Positions 16,535 to 28,114 are shown, counted from the stretch's first letter. The stretch is 64,000 nt of DNA from VGJW01 sp035285595 (GCA_035285595.1 JAYKGV010000059.1:5159-69158), one strand, 5' to 3'. Notes: generated from the letters alone by a model not told the origin. Translations and numbers: made by a program.

Positions 16535-17794
16535 GTGGGCAACAACATTTGGAATCCATTTGCCGGATTTGGTGGTGCCAGCCGTCCAGGGACCGGCAGT
16601 CTGGCCTCCCGGACAGGCTTGCCACAGCTGGCCGGCACGGCCCAACCGGAAAAACCGGAGGCACCAGCCACCCGCGACAACGTGAAGGTGAACAAGTCCA
16701 CCACAGGGCCCCTTAGTCGGCCCGTCAGTCTCAATCGGCTCTTGACGATTTTCCAAAATAGACCGCAGGTTCTTGAGCTCTTGGTCTCGTTGGAGAAGCA
16801 AGGCGTTCTTTCGGCCAATGACATGGCGGGCGTCTCGGTGGCTCAGAACCTCGCCCTCTTGGTGGCGACCCCAGCCAGCAGATCAAGCAAAATTACAGGC
16901 CCCTTGGGCAAGACGGCCGGCCTCGACTTTGCCAGCCATGTCATCGAACATCTCGCCAAACCAGATGACATATTCCAAGGCGAGGCAACCAAGACCTGCA
17001 CGGTGACGGTCGCTCAGGCCGTCTTCGCGGCGAGACATCCGGCCGACTACGCCCGCATGGTTCGCGAGCTCGTTCAGGACGGCCAATCGAAGACAAGGAA
17101 AGGTGATGTCGTCACGACGGATGGAAGAGGCTTCAAGACAAATGAAGGCAGGGACCCCGTCGAGGATTTGCTGCAGGAAAGTCTGATGACCTTCGCCCAG
17201 AATAGGTTTCCGGCCGAGGGCGAACAGCGGGCCGGCAGGGTCTACTCTTCTACGGCGAAGCGGGGTGGCACGGAACAAGCTTCACTCTCAGACTCCCAAC
17301 GCAATCTGGCACTTACTGACCACCAGTACGGTCAGGTCCTCAAAAGCCTTACGAGTGAGAATTACTTGCCCGTCAGTTTCAAGCCTGTAGGCCCTTTGCC
17401 CGATCGAACGTCAGAGGCCCGTCACCTTCTTCGCCAACTCGACGTGATGAGAGAAGCGGCGGAGCGAGGCCCCGTGCCGCTGGGTGTCGCGGGTCACTCC
17501 TTGACATCGCTGGATGACCTGGGTCACGCGGTCGCACTCAAGTCCATGAAGATCGAGCCCGAGACAGAAACGCGGCTGCGCGCACTTCTCGATGCAGGAG
17601 AGCTGGACAGGGAAACCTTCTGGGATTTGTGGAGCGAGGGGAGTCAAGCAGAGATCTTTGACCCGGCCACGGGCGAAACCTCTCTTGAGAAGGGCAGCTT
17701 CCTGAAGGAGGTGGAAGTCTATTTCATTTCTCATGACAGTGCTGTTCTTCTGCCGGATTACTCTGCGATTGAGCGTCACAAACGATTGGGCTAA
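16535..17794 (+). CDS. Hypothetical, possible secreted effector with Cys-containing motif
   Basis: A 419-residue protein starting at GTG 16535, which has GGAGG seven bases upstream; the open frame extends to 16226 but only by overlapping the preceding gene. The N-terminal 75 residues are Gly/Pro-rich and disordered (GNNIWNPFAGFGG). The rest is globular with no signal peptide. The stretch TCTVTVAQAVFAARHPADYA, around 150 residues in, looks like the helix start of a papain-like Cys peptidase or related fold, but the His and Asp partners cannot be assigned by eye. Base composition is visibly less GC-rich than the neighbours, which suggests transfer or weak codon selection. Effector or toxin function is inference from composition and its Gly-rich neighbour. 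Confidence 0.62.
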   Translation: MGNNIWNPFAGFGGASRPGTGSLASRTGLPQLAGTAQPEKPEAPATRDNVKVNKSTTGPLSRPVSLNRLLTIFQNRPQVLELLVSLEKQGVLSANDMAGVSVAQNLALLVATPASRSSKITGPLGKTAGLDFASHVIEHLAKPDDIFQGEATKTCTVTVAQAVFAARHPADYARMVRELVQDGQSKTRKGDVVTTDGRGFKTNEGRDPVEDLLQESLMTFAQNRFPAEGEQRAGRVYSSTAKRGGTEQASLSDSQRNLALTDHQYGQVLKSLTSENYLPVSFKPVGPLPDRTSEARHLLRQLDVMREAAERGPVPLGVAGHSLTSLDDLGHAVALKSMKIEPETETRLRALLDAGELDRETFWDLWSEGSQAEIFDPATGETSLEKGSFLKEVEVYFISHDSAVLLPDYSAIERHKRLG

Positions 17795-17875
17795 GGGGAG
17801 ACTGTCCGGTCTTGGGCGTTGCTGGAGGCGCCGGGCCCTGCTTGGGGCACGTGTAGGGTCTGGCCCTGGAGCAGC

Positions 17876-19246
17876 CTATCCCTCCAACCGCACCACCGTC
17901 TCCACATGGGCCGTTTGCGGGAACATGTCGAGGGGGCGGACAGCATCGACCCGCCAGCCCGCCGCGACGAAAGCCGCGAGATCCCGGGCAAGGGTCGCCG
18001 GCTCGCAGCTGGTATAGACGATGCGGCGCGGCCGTACCTCGGCCAGCGTGGCGATGACCGACGATTCGAGGCCCTTGCGCGGCGGATCGAGCAAGACGAC
18101 ATCAGGGCGCCACCCCGACGCCACCAACTCCGGCAACAGACCCTCCACCGTGCCCTCACAATAGCTCGCGTGGGCAACGCCGTTACGGCGCGCGTTGTCA
18201 CGTGCATCGGACACCGCCGAGGACACGACCTCAATCCCTAGCACTTCCCGGGCCCCGGCTGCCACGGCAAGTCCCAGGGCCCCGGTGCCGCAATAGGCAT
18301 CGAGGACCCGCTCCTGCCCCGTCAAGCCAGCGAGTTCTCGCAGAATCGCGAACAGCACCGCCGTCTGTCGCGGATTGACCTGAAAGAAACTCGTCGCGGA
18401 CAGCACGAACTCAAGATCGCCCACGCGTTCGAGGATTCGGCCCGTTCCATACAGGACGCGGGTCCGACTTCCCAGCAACTTGTTGCCATACTCCGGATGT
18501 ACATTGAGTACCACGGTCGCTGGACACGGTAGAGCCTTCCGCAAGCGATCCACCCAAGCCCCCCCGTCCGGAGCTTCATCCGAGAATCCCACCACACCGA
18601 CCAGCACCTCACCCGTCCCCGCCGCCAGGCGAGCAAAGGCCGAACGCAGCCAGCCACGCCCCGTACGCTCGTCATACAAGGCATCCCCGAGCGGTGCCAA
18701 CGCTTTCTCGAGAACTTGGCGAACCTCCTCGAGCGGATCGGCCTGGATCAGGCACGCCTCCGGCACGACGAGGTCGTGACTGCGGGGGGCATACCAGCCC
18801 AACCGCAGGCGACCGTCCACACGGCCCAGCGCCCAATGGGCCTTGGCCCGGTAGGCCCAGGGTTCGTCCATTCCGACGACCGGGGCCACGTCGAGTCCGT
18901 GCAGACCACCGAGGCGCTCCAGCGCTTCGCGGACCAACTCCCGCTTCGCCGCCAGCTGGCCTGCGGGCGAAAGATACTGCCACGTGCATCCCCCGCAGCG
19001 TCCGAAGACCGAACACGGCGGGGCCACACGTTCCGGGGAAGCCTCCAACACCCGCTGAACCAGGGCCCGTGCATGATGCTTCTGCACGGTCAGGACCGAA
19101 GCCTCGACGAGTTCACCGGGCATCACGCCAGGCACGAAGACCACCCGACCGTCCACGCGGGCGAGGCCCTCGCCTCCCGCAACCAAGGAGTCGATCCTCA
19201 AGGTGAGGGTTTCACCGGGATGGAGCGTGGCGCGGACCTCCGTCAT
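17876..19246 (-). CDS. rlmD: 23S rRNA (uracil-5-)-methyltransferase, RlmD/RumA type
   Basis: A 456-residue SAM-dependent RNA methyltransferase of the RumA/TrmA family, making 5-methyluridine in 23S rRNA (RlmD-like) or a related site. An N-terminal TRAM domain (about 1-68) is followed by the iron-sulfur cysteines C78, C84 and C87 in PPCSVFGRCGGC, with a fourth in VPEACLIQ. The C-terminal Rossmann domain has DAYCGTGALGLAVA, the LDPPRKG motif and the nucleophilic Cys in YTSCEPATLARDL. Length and motif set are typical. It is divergent from the amidohydrolase gene with only 18 bp between start codons. The exact uridine modified is not determined by sequence. Confidence 0.92.
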   Translation of the reverse strand: MTEVRATLHPGETLTLRIDSLVAGGEGLARVDGRVVFVPGVMPGELVEASVLTVQKHHARALVQRVLEASPERVAPPCSVFGRCGGCTWQYLSPAGQLAAKRELVREALERLGGLHGLDVAPVVGMDEPWAYRAKAHWALGRVDGRLRLGWYAPRSHDLVVPEACLIQADPLEEVRQVLEKALAPLGDALYDERTGRGWLRSAFARLAAGTGEVLVGVVGFSDEAPDGGAWVDRLRKALPCPATVVLNVHPEYGNKLLGSRTRVLYGTGRILERVGDLEFVLSATSFFQVNPRQTAVLFAILRELAGLTGQERVLDAYCGTGALGLAVAAGAREVLGIEVVSSAVSDARDNARRNGVAHASYCEGTVEGLLPELVASGWRPDVVLLDPPRKGLESSVIATLAEVRPRRIVYTSCEPATLARDLAAFVAAGWRVDAVRPLDMFPQTAHVETVVRLEG

Positions 19247-19264
19247 GGCAGCATGTTAGCCCAG

Positions 19265-20236
19265 ATGAAGCGAATCGATATCCATGTCCATATGGTCGAC
19301 CGGGGCGGGGCCGGCTGCCCATGCCACGTCTCGCGCCACATGCGAGGCTCGTGGCAATTCCGCATCCTCGATCGGATGCTGGCCCGTCACGGAGTCGTGG
19401 ATGGGGCCTCGTGGGTCGCTCGGCTGGGACGTTGGCTGGACGAGGCCCACGAGATCGACATGGTGGCGCTCTTTGCTCTCGACGGGGTCTATCACGCCGA
19501 TGGCACGCTCGACCACGCCCGCAGTCCGATGGTCATACCCAACGATGTCGTGCTCGCCGCCTGTCAGGCCCATGCCCAGCTGTTGCCCGTGATCTCGATC
19601 AACCCCGACCGGGCCGATGCCGTGGCAGAGCTTGAGCGTGCGGGCCCCCTCGCCGTCGCCATGAAGTGGTTGCCCCCCATGCAGCGCTTCGTGCCCGACA
19701 ACTGGCGCCATGCCCGATTTCTTGACTTGTTGGCGGAGCTGAAGCTACCCGTCATTGCCCACACGGGGGCCGAGCACACGTTCCCGGGGGCCGTCCAGGA
19801 GCTGGGCGATCCGACCTCCATGACCCCCCTGCTGGACCGAGGCATCCCCGTGGTCTTTGCCCATTGCGGCACCGGTTCGTTCCTCCACCCTCGGGCTGAC
19901 CGCATCAACGCCTTTCTCGCACTGCTGGGCCGTTACGACCATGCCTTCGGCGACAGCTCGGGCTTCACCAGCCTGGTCCGGGGGCGATGGCTGTCCGACC
20001 GACGACTGGAAGCGGTACGTGATCGGATTCTGCACGGGTCCGATCTGCCGGTGCCCCCCATCCCGCTGGCCCTCGCGCCATGGTTGGGCGTGGAGGAGGC
20101 CGTGCGGCTGCAAGGCGTGGCCAACCCGCTCGACCGTGATGCCTTGGCCAAGCGAGCCATGGGTATGCCAGACGCAGCCTTCCACCTTGCCGACGAACTT
20201 CTGGGACCGGTGATCCGCCGCGTGAAGGGAGTTTGA
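19265..20236 (+). CDS. Amidohydrolase-2 family metal-dependent hydrolase
   Basis: A 323-residue TIM-barrel hydrolase of the amidohydrolase-2 group. Metal ligands are visible: HVH in RIDIHVHM at the N-terminus, His in VIAHTGAEH, His in FAHCGTG and Asp in LHGSDLP. Enzymes of this group act as decarboxylases, lactonases or deaminases, and the substrate cannot be predicted. ATG 19265 is used. An alternative in-frame ATG at 19253 adds four residues and would leave only six bases to the divergent rlmD start. Neither has a strong ribosome site. EttA follows 52 bp downstream with its own strong ribosome site. Confidence 0.85.
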   Translation: MKRIDIHVHMVDRGGAGCPCHVSRHMRGSWQFRILDRMLARHGVVDGASWVARLGRWLDEAHEIDMVALFALDGVYHADGTLDHARSPMVIPNDVVLAACQAHAQLLPVISINPDRADAVAELERAGPLAVAMKWLPPMQRFVPDNWRHARFLDLLAELKLPVIAHTGAEHTFPGAVQELGDPTSMTPLLDRGIPVVFAHCGTGSFLHPRADRINAFLALLGRYDHAFGDSSGFTSLVRGRWLSDRRLEAVRDRILHGSDLPVPPIPLALAPWLGVEEAVRLQGVANPLDRDALAKRAMGMPDAAFHLADELLGPVIRRVKGV

Positions 20237-20288
20237 GCGGCGTCACGGCTTCCGCGGTATCATGCCCCCCTGAGAAGGGGAGGAAGCC

Positions 20289-21947
<1,659 letters not shown>

Positions 21948-21950
21948 ACC

Positions 21951-22937
21951 ATGGGCAAATTGCTGGCCGGCGTCGACGTCGGGGGAACGAGCTTGTCCGT
22001 GGTCCTTGCCACGCCCGGAGGCAAGGTGCTTGGCAGGGCCAAGGGCGTGACGCCTCCGCCCCAGGAGAATCCGCAGCCTGTCCTGGATCTGCTGGATCAG
22101 CTGCTCGCGCAATGTGCCGAGCGCAGCGGCCGTTCCCTGAAGGAACTCGATGCCATGGGCCTGGGCATTCCCGGAGCCGTGGATCGGAAGGGCGGCAGGG
22201 TCACCCGTGCAGTCAACCTTGGCTGGAATGACGTGCCGCTGGTCGACCTGCTGCAACGCCGTCACGGCGTTCCCGTGACACTAGCCAACGACGTCCAGGT
22301 CGCCATCGAAGGGGAGCACCGTTTCGGGGCGGCCAAGGGCGCAGAGGCGGCCTTGGGCATATGGATTGGCACGGGCATCGGCGGTGGACTCATTCAGGAC
22401 GGTCGGCTTTATACGGGGGCCTCGGGCGCCGCCGGCGAGATCGGCCACATGGTGGTGGCATCCACCAGCGAGCCCTGTGGTTGCGGGCGCATCGGCTGTG
22501 TCGAGGCCTTGGCGAGCAGGACGGCGATCGAACGGCACATCCGGGCCTTGATGGCCGCCGGACGAGCCTGCGCCGTCCCTCGCCTGCTGGAAGAACGAGG
22601 GCGCATCCGAATCACGGCCGGCATTCTGAAGCGCGCGCTTCAAGAAGGCGACAGCGTGGTTCAGGAAGCACTGGCAGCCGCTCAGATCCATATCGGCACA
22701 CTGGTGACCAACCTGATCAACCTGCTTGACCCCGAAGTCATCGTGTTGGGCGGGGGCATTGTCCAGAAACTGGGCGACTCCTTCGTGCAACCCATCCGCG
22801 AACGCTCGCGTGCTGCCACGCTGCGGGGCTGGACCGGAGACGAGGGCCCCCGGGTCGTGGCGTCAGTACTCGGAGACGATGCAGGCCCGCTCGGCGCCGC
22901 AGCACTTGCGGGACAGGCGCTCAAAAGCAGGGACTGA
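21951..22937 (+). CDS. ROK-family sugar kinase, glucokinase-like
   Basis: A 328-residue cytoplasmic kinase of the ROK family, likely phosphorylating glucose or a related hexose with ATP. Visible are the phosphate motif GVDVGGTS at the N-terminus, the sugar-binding IGTGIGGG and GEIGH motifs, and the zinc site CGCGRIGCVEA that identifies ROK kinases rather than repressors (no N-terminal helix-turn-helix). Length is normal for glucokinases of this family. It starts three bases after ettA and is probably co-transcribed. It is convergent with the M61 peptidase gene with only 7 bp between. Substrate (glucose, mannose, N-acetylglucosamine) is not decided. Confidence 0.9.
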   Translation: MGKLLAGVDVGGTSLSVVLATPGGKVLGRAKGVTPPPQENPQPVLDLLDQLLAQCAERSGRSLKELDAMGLGIPGAVDRKGGRVTRAVNLGWNDVPLVDLLQRRHGVPVTLANDVQVAIEGEHRFGAAKGAEAALGIWIGTGIGGGLIQDGRLYTGASGAAGEIGHMVVASTSEPCGCGRIGCVEALASRTAIERHIRALMAAGRACAVPRLLEERGRIRITAGILKRALQEGDSVVQEALAAAQIHIGTLVTNLINLLDPEVIVLGGGIVQKLGDSFVQPIRERSRAATLRGWTGDEGPRVVASVLGDDAGPLGAAALAGQALKSRD

Positions 22938-22944
22938 AGACCGA

Positions 22945-24645
22945 TCAGGAAATGGGCGACGCGCCAAGGGCCTTCGGTCCTGCCTGCCACATGCCGAAGC
23001 GGCGCCTTGTCTCGCCATCGGCCTTGGGGTCGGGGCGGAACTCGTGGCGGACGCCCTCCCTTACGTGAATCCGGGTCGCCACCCGCTCGCGAGGCCGCTC
23101 AAGCTCGATATCCCAGACCCTCCCCGCAGACAAGCCGGCCAAGGCCGCACCGACGTCGCCCCCGTCGTGGAGGCGAAGGCGATCGCCACGTTGCACGCCA
23201 GCCTCTTCGGCCGGCGAACCCGCTTCGACCGACGCGACGCGGCCCTCCCTTCCAAGCCGCAGGCCTACGTGGGGCACCTTTCGGATCTTGTGCGCAAGGC
23301 CCGCCCTACGCGCCAGCACGCGCCAATCAGGGTCGCGGGTCGTACGCAACCACTCCGTGAAGAACGTCTCAAGACCGGGGACAAGCTCGCACGCAAGACA
23401 TTCCACCTCGTCCGGCTCCCACGGGCGATGATCCCCGTGGACCTGCCACAGGCGCCGCATCAGATCATCCAGAGCCACACGATCGCCCGAGCGTTCGCGT
23501 AGCTCCATGTCGAGCGCCCACGCCATCAGAGCCCCCTTGAGGTAGTAGTTCACAGCACCATTCCAACGGTCATCCATGAAGTTCCAAGTGATGAAGCTGG
23601 ATTCGGCCAGCGTCGTGATCTTGCGGCCGGGGGTGGCTTCGAGGGCCGAGACCAACCCGCCAAGCTGACGAGACCAAGCCGCAGGAGTCATAAGGCCGGT
23701 CCTTAGCATCAGCAGACTTGCGTAGTACTCCGTACAACCTTCCACCACCCACAGCCCCCGGGTGTGACCGGGCCGCCAATAGTCCGTGCCCCGCTCGAGT
23801 CCACGCGGGGATAAGCGCCGGCCATTCCAGGCATGGAAGACCTCATGGGCCACCATCGTGAGGAAACCCTCGAGGTCGCCGTCGAGGCCTAGCGGCCCCT
23901 GCATCGTCATGGCCTCGCGATGCTCGAGACCATTCAGGAAGCCCGGCTCCTCACATTCGTGAAAGATGGCTTGATACCGACGGAAAGGAAGCTCACCGAA
24001 GACCTCGGCCGCAGCAAGACCCAAGGTCCCCATCGTAGCCGCCAGTTGCGGAAGCATGGCCGAAACTCCCGGGTGACCGGGACCCAGGACATCGTGGTGC
24101 ACCACCTCCCACGTGACGCCTCCGGCTTCGACCGAGGCCTCCTCGTGCCACGGGCCAGCCTCGATCGGAGCCTCAATCAGGGTATCCCAGTCCGCTGCAT
24201 GCCATTCCCCCCCTCGGTGGGGCAGATTCCACGCGACCCTCCATGTCTCGGGCAGCTGCAGGGTGACGGTACAGGGAGAGCGTCGCTCTTCGAGCACGCC
24301 CAGCCAGAGGACCTGGCCGCAGGCATGCAGATGACCGGCATCGAGCTGGCCTTGGTGGATCATCAACTTGTCGAGAAATACCTCATACGTGATGACCAGG
24401 CCCGCCCCGGCATCTGCCACCCGCCAGCGATGGAGATCGAGCCGCTCCACGGGAACGGACTCTCCGTCCGCATCTGTGACCGAGAGCCCCCTGACGTTGC
24501 GCGCGTGGTCCACGAGCTTGTAGGCCCCACCTGTCCAGGAGGCCATGGCAAGGACGCGTGGCCCGACGCACGGCGGCACCTCCATGCGAACGCGGACCCG
24601 GTGCGTATGAGGCGCGGGTGCCTCGAGGAAATAACGGACAGTCAT
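22945..24645 (-). CDS. M61-family peptidase with PDZ domain
   Basis: A 566-residue glycyl-aminopeptidase-like zinc peptidase. The N-terminal beta domain (about 1-170) precedes the catalytic domain with HEVFH at 267-271 followed by W, and third ligand Glu302 in VEGCTEYY. A PDZ domain lies near the C-terminus (about 460-540, GSPAEEAGVQRGDRL). No signal peptide is apparent, as in many M61 members. Start ATG 24645 was chosen because the conserved N-terminus (MTVRYFLEAPAP) begins there with AGGG upstream; the frame is open to 24723. It is divergent from the SNF2 helicase. M61 enzymes release N-terminal Gly/Ala; the physiological role is unknown. Confidence 0.9.
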   Translation of the reverse strand: MTVRYFLEAPAPHTHRVRVRMEVPPCVGPRVLAMASWTGGAYKLVDHARNVRGLSVTDADGESVPVERLDLHRWRVADAGAGLVITYEVFLDKLMIHQGQLDAGHLHACGQVLWLGVLEERRSPCTVTLQLPETWRVAWNLPHRGGEWHAADWDTLIEAPIEAGPWHEEASVEAGGVTWEVVHHDVLGPGHPGVSAMLPQLAATMGTLGLAAAEVFGELPFRRYQAIFHECEEPGFLNGLEHREAMTMQGPLGLDGDLEGFLTMVAHEVFHAWNGRRLSPRGLERGTDYWRPGHTRGLWVVEGCTEYYASLLMLRTGLMTPAAWSRQLGGLVSALEATPGRKITTLAESSFITWNFMDDRWNGAVNYYLKGALMAWALDMELRERSGDRVALDDLMRRLWQVHGDHRPWEPDEVECLACELVPGLETFFTEWLRTTRDPDWRVLARRAGLAHKIRKVPHVGLRLGREGRVASVEAGSPAEEAGVQRGDRLRLHDGGDVGAALAGLSAGRVWDIELERPRERVATRIHVREGVRHEFRPDPKADGETRRRFGMWQAGPKALGASPIS

Positions 24646-24761
24646 GCCCTGACAGGGTACCGCAAGGGGCTGGCGTGCTACCATGGCACCTCCCCATGGC
24701 GACGAGCGGTCCCCCCCCGGCACCCGGCACCTCCACCGCGGTTTACACTTTGCTTGTCAGC

Positions 24762-27419
24762 ATGGTGCCCCGCAAGCTCGAGGGCTATTTTCTGCGGCCT
24801 CATTGCCTGTGGCTGGCGGTCGACTTCGCCCGGGTCCATGAAGACGGCATGCCGGGCCAACCCAGGCCATTGCAGATCTGGGCCCCCCCGTCGGCTTGGC
24901 AGATTGCCGAGCATGAAAAACCCCTCGTCCAGTCCCTTCTTCCTTTCTATAACCAACACAAGTCGGCCATCGCGGATGCCCGCTGCCGGGGGCTGCCCGT
25001 ACCCGACCCCCTCGTGCCGGAAATACTCGAGGGGCTGGGCCATTGCTGGTTCGTCGGCACCGAAATCAGGCCGGACCTGCCTGCCATCCTGCAAGCGCGC
25101 GCCGTCTATGACCTTCCGCAGTTGTTCGAGCCCGATGGCACCGTGATCCCCGGAGGTGCCCTGCTCGGTCCGGAACCTGCCCCGTGGGCGTGGATCGAAG
25201 GAGTCCTGCGGCCTGTCAGTCCTGGCGCGGCCCCGCTACCGCTGCCCGAAGCCACCGAGGAGACACCGGCCCTTGTGACGGCGCCTGAATCCATTCAGCG
25301 TCGTCATCCGAAGGTCGCGCCCGTTCCACGCCTCACCCTCCTCGAAGACGGAGATCGGCTCGTGGCCCGGCTCACCTTCCGATATGCCTCCGCAACCCCG
25401 GTGGCTCCCGGTGACCCCCGCCAGGCAGTCCCGGGACAGGACGGAGACTTGTGGGGCCACTGGCTGCGACAGCCCGACGAGGAGGCTGCGCTCATGCAGC
25501 GTCTGCTGGACACCGGACTCGATCCGAGGATGGCAGGCGTGTACGTCGCCGAAGACGACGATGCGCTCGATTTCCTGCTGGACCATGCCTCCAGGCTTGT
25601 GGCCGAAGGCTGGGAAATATACGGGCGGGAACGGCTGCGCCGGATGCGGGTCGCGGATGAACGAGCCCGCGTCAGGGTCTCGGTCTCCACGGGCATCGAC
25701 TGGCTCGAAGTCCGTTCTGACGTCCTCCTGGGCGATCAACTACTCGATGAACTGACGCTTCTGGAGGCCCTGAAGGGCCGCAGCCGATATGTCCGACTTG
25801 GCGATGGCAGCCACGCCCGCTTGCCCGAGGAGTGGTTGCGCCAACAACGCAGTTTGGGCACGGCGACCTCGCTGACCCGCAGATTGCCAGGCTACCTCGC
25901 CACGGTGGTGGAGGACATGCTGGCTGCCGCGGACGAGGCTGAACCCGATCCGCGCTGGGTCGCCTTCCGAGATCGGCTGCTGCGGCGTGAAGAGATGGCA
26001 GAAGTTCCCGTGCCCACAGGCCTCGAGGGCGAGCTGAGACCCTATCAACGCAAAGGGCTTGATTTTCTGTCCTTCCTTTCGGACCACGGCCTGCACGGCA
26101 TCCTGGCCGACGACATGGGCCTTGGCAAGACCATCCAGGCCATCGCCTGGATGCTGCGAGAACGCGAGAAGGGCATCGATGAGCCTGCTTTGCTGGTCGT
26201 GCCCACCTCGGTCATCTACAACTGGGAGCGCGAGCTCGCCCGCTTTGCACCGGCGCTCAGGGTCCTCGTGCTCCACGGCCCCGGCCGTCGACCGCTCATC
26301 GCGCGGGCACCCGAACACGACGTCGTCATCACCAGCTACAACCTCTTGCGACGAGATCTCGGCTTCCTGCTCAACATTCGTTGGCATGCGCTCATTCTGG
26401 ACGAAGCCCACAACATCAAGAATCCCCACGCCCAGGCGGCTCAGGCGGCGCGGACGCTGCAAGCCACCCATCGACTCTGCCTGAGCGGCACGCCACTCGA
26501 GAACCACCCGCTCGAACTGTGGAGCCTTTTCCATTTCCTGATGCCGGGACTGCTCGGCACCGAGCGAGAGTTCCGCCAAGCCACCACGAGTGCAGCAGCC
26601 ACAGGGGACACGGCGCGATGGGAGCGTCTGCGCAGGCGCACGGCCCCTTACATCCTGCGGCGTCTGAAGCGGGAGGTGGCCACCGATTTGCCGCCCCGCA
26701 CCGAAATGGTCACGTGGTGCGAGCTTGGCGAGGACCAGCGACGTCTTTACGACCAAACGCTGCAACTGCTGCGCGGCGGAGTGCTGGAAGCCGTTGAGCG
26801 TCGTGGTGTCGGGGGGGCACATCTCCACATCCTCGAAGCGCTCCTGCGGCTGCGACAGATCTGTTGTGCGCCTTCTCTGCTCGGAACCGAGTCCGTGCAG
26901 GACATCCCTTCCGCCAAGGTGGACACCTTGCTCGACATGTTGGAACAAGCGGTTGCGGAGGGGCATCGGGTACTTGTCTTTTCGCAGTTCGTGAGGGTCC
27001 TGCAGCTGCTGCGACCTCGCATCGAGGCACTTGGCCTGGCCACGGAGTATCTGGACGGCCAGACGCGAGATCGCATCGAACGGGTCGAACGCTTCAACCA
27101 AGGCAACACTCCCGTCTTCCTGATCAGCCTCAAGGCCGGAGGCACGGGCCTCAACCTTACGGGTGCCGACTACGTCGTGCATTTCGATCCCTGGTGGAAC
27201 CCTGCAGTCGAGGACCAAGCCACGGATCGGGCCCATCGCATCGGCCAGACGCGGCACGTCTTCAGCTACAAGCTCATCGCCCGCGGGACCATTGAGGAGA
27301 AGGTCCTGCAGTTACAGGAGCGAAAACGCCAGATGGTGCAGGAAGTCCTGTCCGAAGGCGCGGTGACCGCAGGCTTGTCTGCGGAGGACGTGCGGTATCT
27401 TTTCGAGGTGGAGGCCTGA
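24762..27419 (+). CDS. SNF2/Swi2-family helicase-like ATPase
   Basis: A protein of about 885 residues with a bacterial SNF2-type ATPase in its C-terminal half. Walker A is DDMGLGKT (about 450-457), Walker B/DEAH is LDEAHNIKN (about 546), followed by SGTPLENHPLELWSL and the helicase C domain with FLISLKAGGTGLNLTGADYV and DRAHRIGQT. The N-terminal half is a bacteria-specific region of the HepA/SNF2-associated type. Related proteins remodel RNA polymerase or nucleoprotein complexes; some sit in defence loci, but nothing here supports that. ATG 24762 (MVPRKLEGYFL) is preferred over ATG 24696 because a TTTACA-like element lies between. The stop overlaps the next ATG by one base. Confidence 0.9.
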   Translation: MVPRKLEGYFLRPHCLWLAVDFARVHEDGMPGQPRPLQIWAPPSAWQIAEHEKPLVQSLLPFYNQHKSAIADARCRGLPVPDPLVPEILEGLGHCWFVGTEIRPDLPAILQARAVYDLPQLFEPDGTVIPGGALLGPEPAPWAWIEGVLRPVSPGAAPLPLPEATEETPALVTAPESIQRRHPKVAPVPRLTLLEDGDRLVARLTFRYASATPVAPGDPRQAVPGQDGDLWGHWLRQPDEEAALMQRLLDTGLDPRMAGVYVAEDDDALDFLLDHASRLVAEGWEIYGRERLRRMRVADERARVRVSVSTGIDWLEVRSDVLLGDQLLDELTLLEALKGRSRYVRLGDGSHARLPEEWLRQQRSLGTATSLTRRLPGYLATVVEDMLAAADEAEPDPRWVAFRDRLLRREEMAEVPVPTGLEGELRPYQRKGLDFLSFLSDHGLHGILADDMGLGKTIQAIAWMLREREKGIDEPALLVVPTSVIYNWERELARFAPALRVLVLHGPGRRPLIARAPEHDVVITSYNLLRRDLGFLLNIRWHALILDEAHNIKNPHAQAAQAARTLQATHRLCLSGTPLENHPLELWSLFHFLMPGLLGTEREFRQATTSAAATGDTARWERLRRRTAPYILRRLKREVATDLPPRTEMVTWCELGEDQRRLYDQTLQLLRGGVLEAVERRGVGGAHLHILEALLRLRQICCAPSLLGTESVQDIPSAKVDTLLDMLEQAVAEGHRVLVFSQFVRVLQLLRPRIEALGLATEYLDGQTRDRIERVERFNQGNTPVFLISLKAGGTGLNLTGADYVVHFDPWWNPAVEDQATDRAHRIGQTRHVFSYKLIARGTIEEKVLQLQERKRQMVQEVLSEGAVTAGLSAEDVRYLFEVEA

Positions 27420-28054
27420 TGCAGGCCCGGGTGCCCGTGGGGCATGGCCAGCTGGAGGCCTTGCACTGGTCTCATCCTGCGCCTCGAGCTGCTGCCGTCG
27501 TGTGCCATCCTCATCCGCTCCATGGCGGCACGATGCACAACCACGTGGTCTTTCGCATCGCGGATGCCATGCGCCAGGCAGGGCTCGCCGTACTGCGCTT
27601 CAACTTCCGCGGCGTGGGTCAGTCGACAGGACGCCATGGGGGGGGGGCACCCGAGCGGGAGGATGTTCGGGCCGCCTTGGACTGGATGGCCGAGCGTTAT
27701 CCTCGCCTGCCACTCTGGGTCGGGGGCTTCTCCTTCGGATCGGTCGTCGGCTTGACAGAGGGCAACTCGGACCCCAGAGTCCTTGCCTTGCTGGGAGTCG
27801 GCGTTCCCTTGATGCGAGGTTGGGACATCAGCGCCGTCGAACAAAGCCCCAAGCCCCGCGCCCTGCTTTGCGGCACTCAGGACGAGTTCGCCCCCGACGT
27901 GGAGGCATGGTTTGCCACCGTTCCACCGCCGGTCCGCACGTGGCCGATTCAGGGGGCCGATCATCTCTTCACGTGTGAACGCCCGGCACTTGAACGCGCC
28001 TTGGCCGAGGCCGTTGCATGGCTAGGCGCGAAAACCTTGCCTGAAGTCTCGTAA
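27419..28054 (+). CDS. Alpha/beta hydrolase, dienelactone-hydrolase/KANL3-like
   Basis: A 211-residue alpha/beta hydrolase with the HPHPLHGGTMHN oxyanion motif near the N-terminus and RFNFRGVGQS downstream. These are typical of a short bacterial group in which the nucleophile Ser is in GGFSFGSVVG. The acid Asp is likely in GTQDEFAP and the His in GADHLF. There is no signal peptide. Its ATG overlaps the TGA of the SNF2 gene by one base, indicating translational coupling. Ester or thioester substrate unknown. Confidence 0.85.
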   Translation: MQARVPVGHGQLEALHWSHPAPRAAAVVCHPHPLHGGTMHNHVVFRIADAMRQAGLAVLRFNFRGVGQSTGRHGGGAPEREDVRAALDWMAERYPRLPLWVGGFSFGSVVGLTEGNSDPRVLALLGVGVPLMRGWDISAVEQSPKPRALLCGTQDEFAPDVEAWFATVPPPVRTWPIQGADHLFTCERPALERALAEAVAWLGAKTLPEVS

Positions 28055-28114
28055 CGACGGGCGTCATGCCAGCCGCTTGCCGGGTATGATGCTCGGGTCC
28101 CGGAAAGTGCCTCC

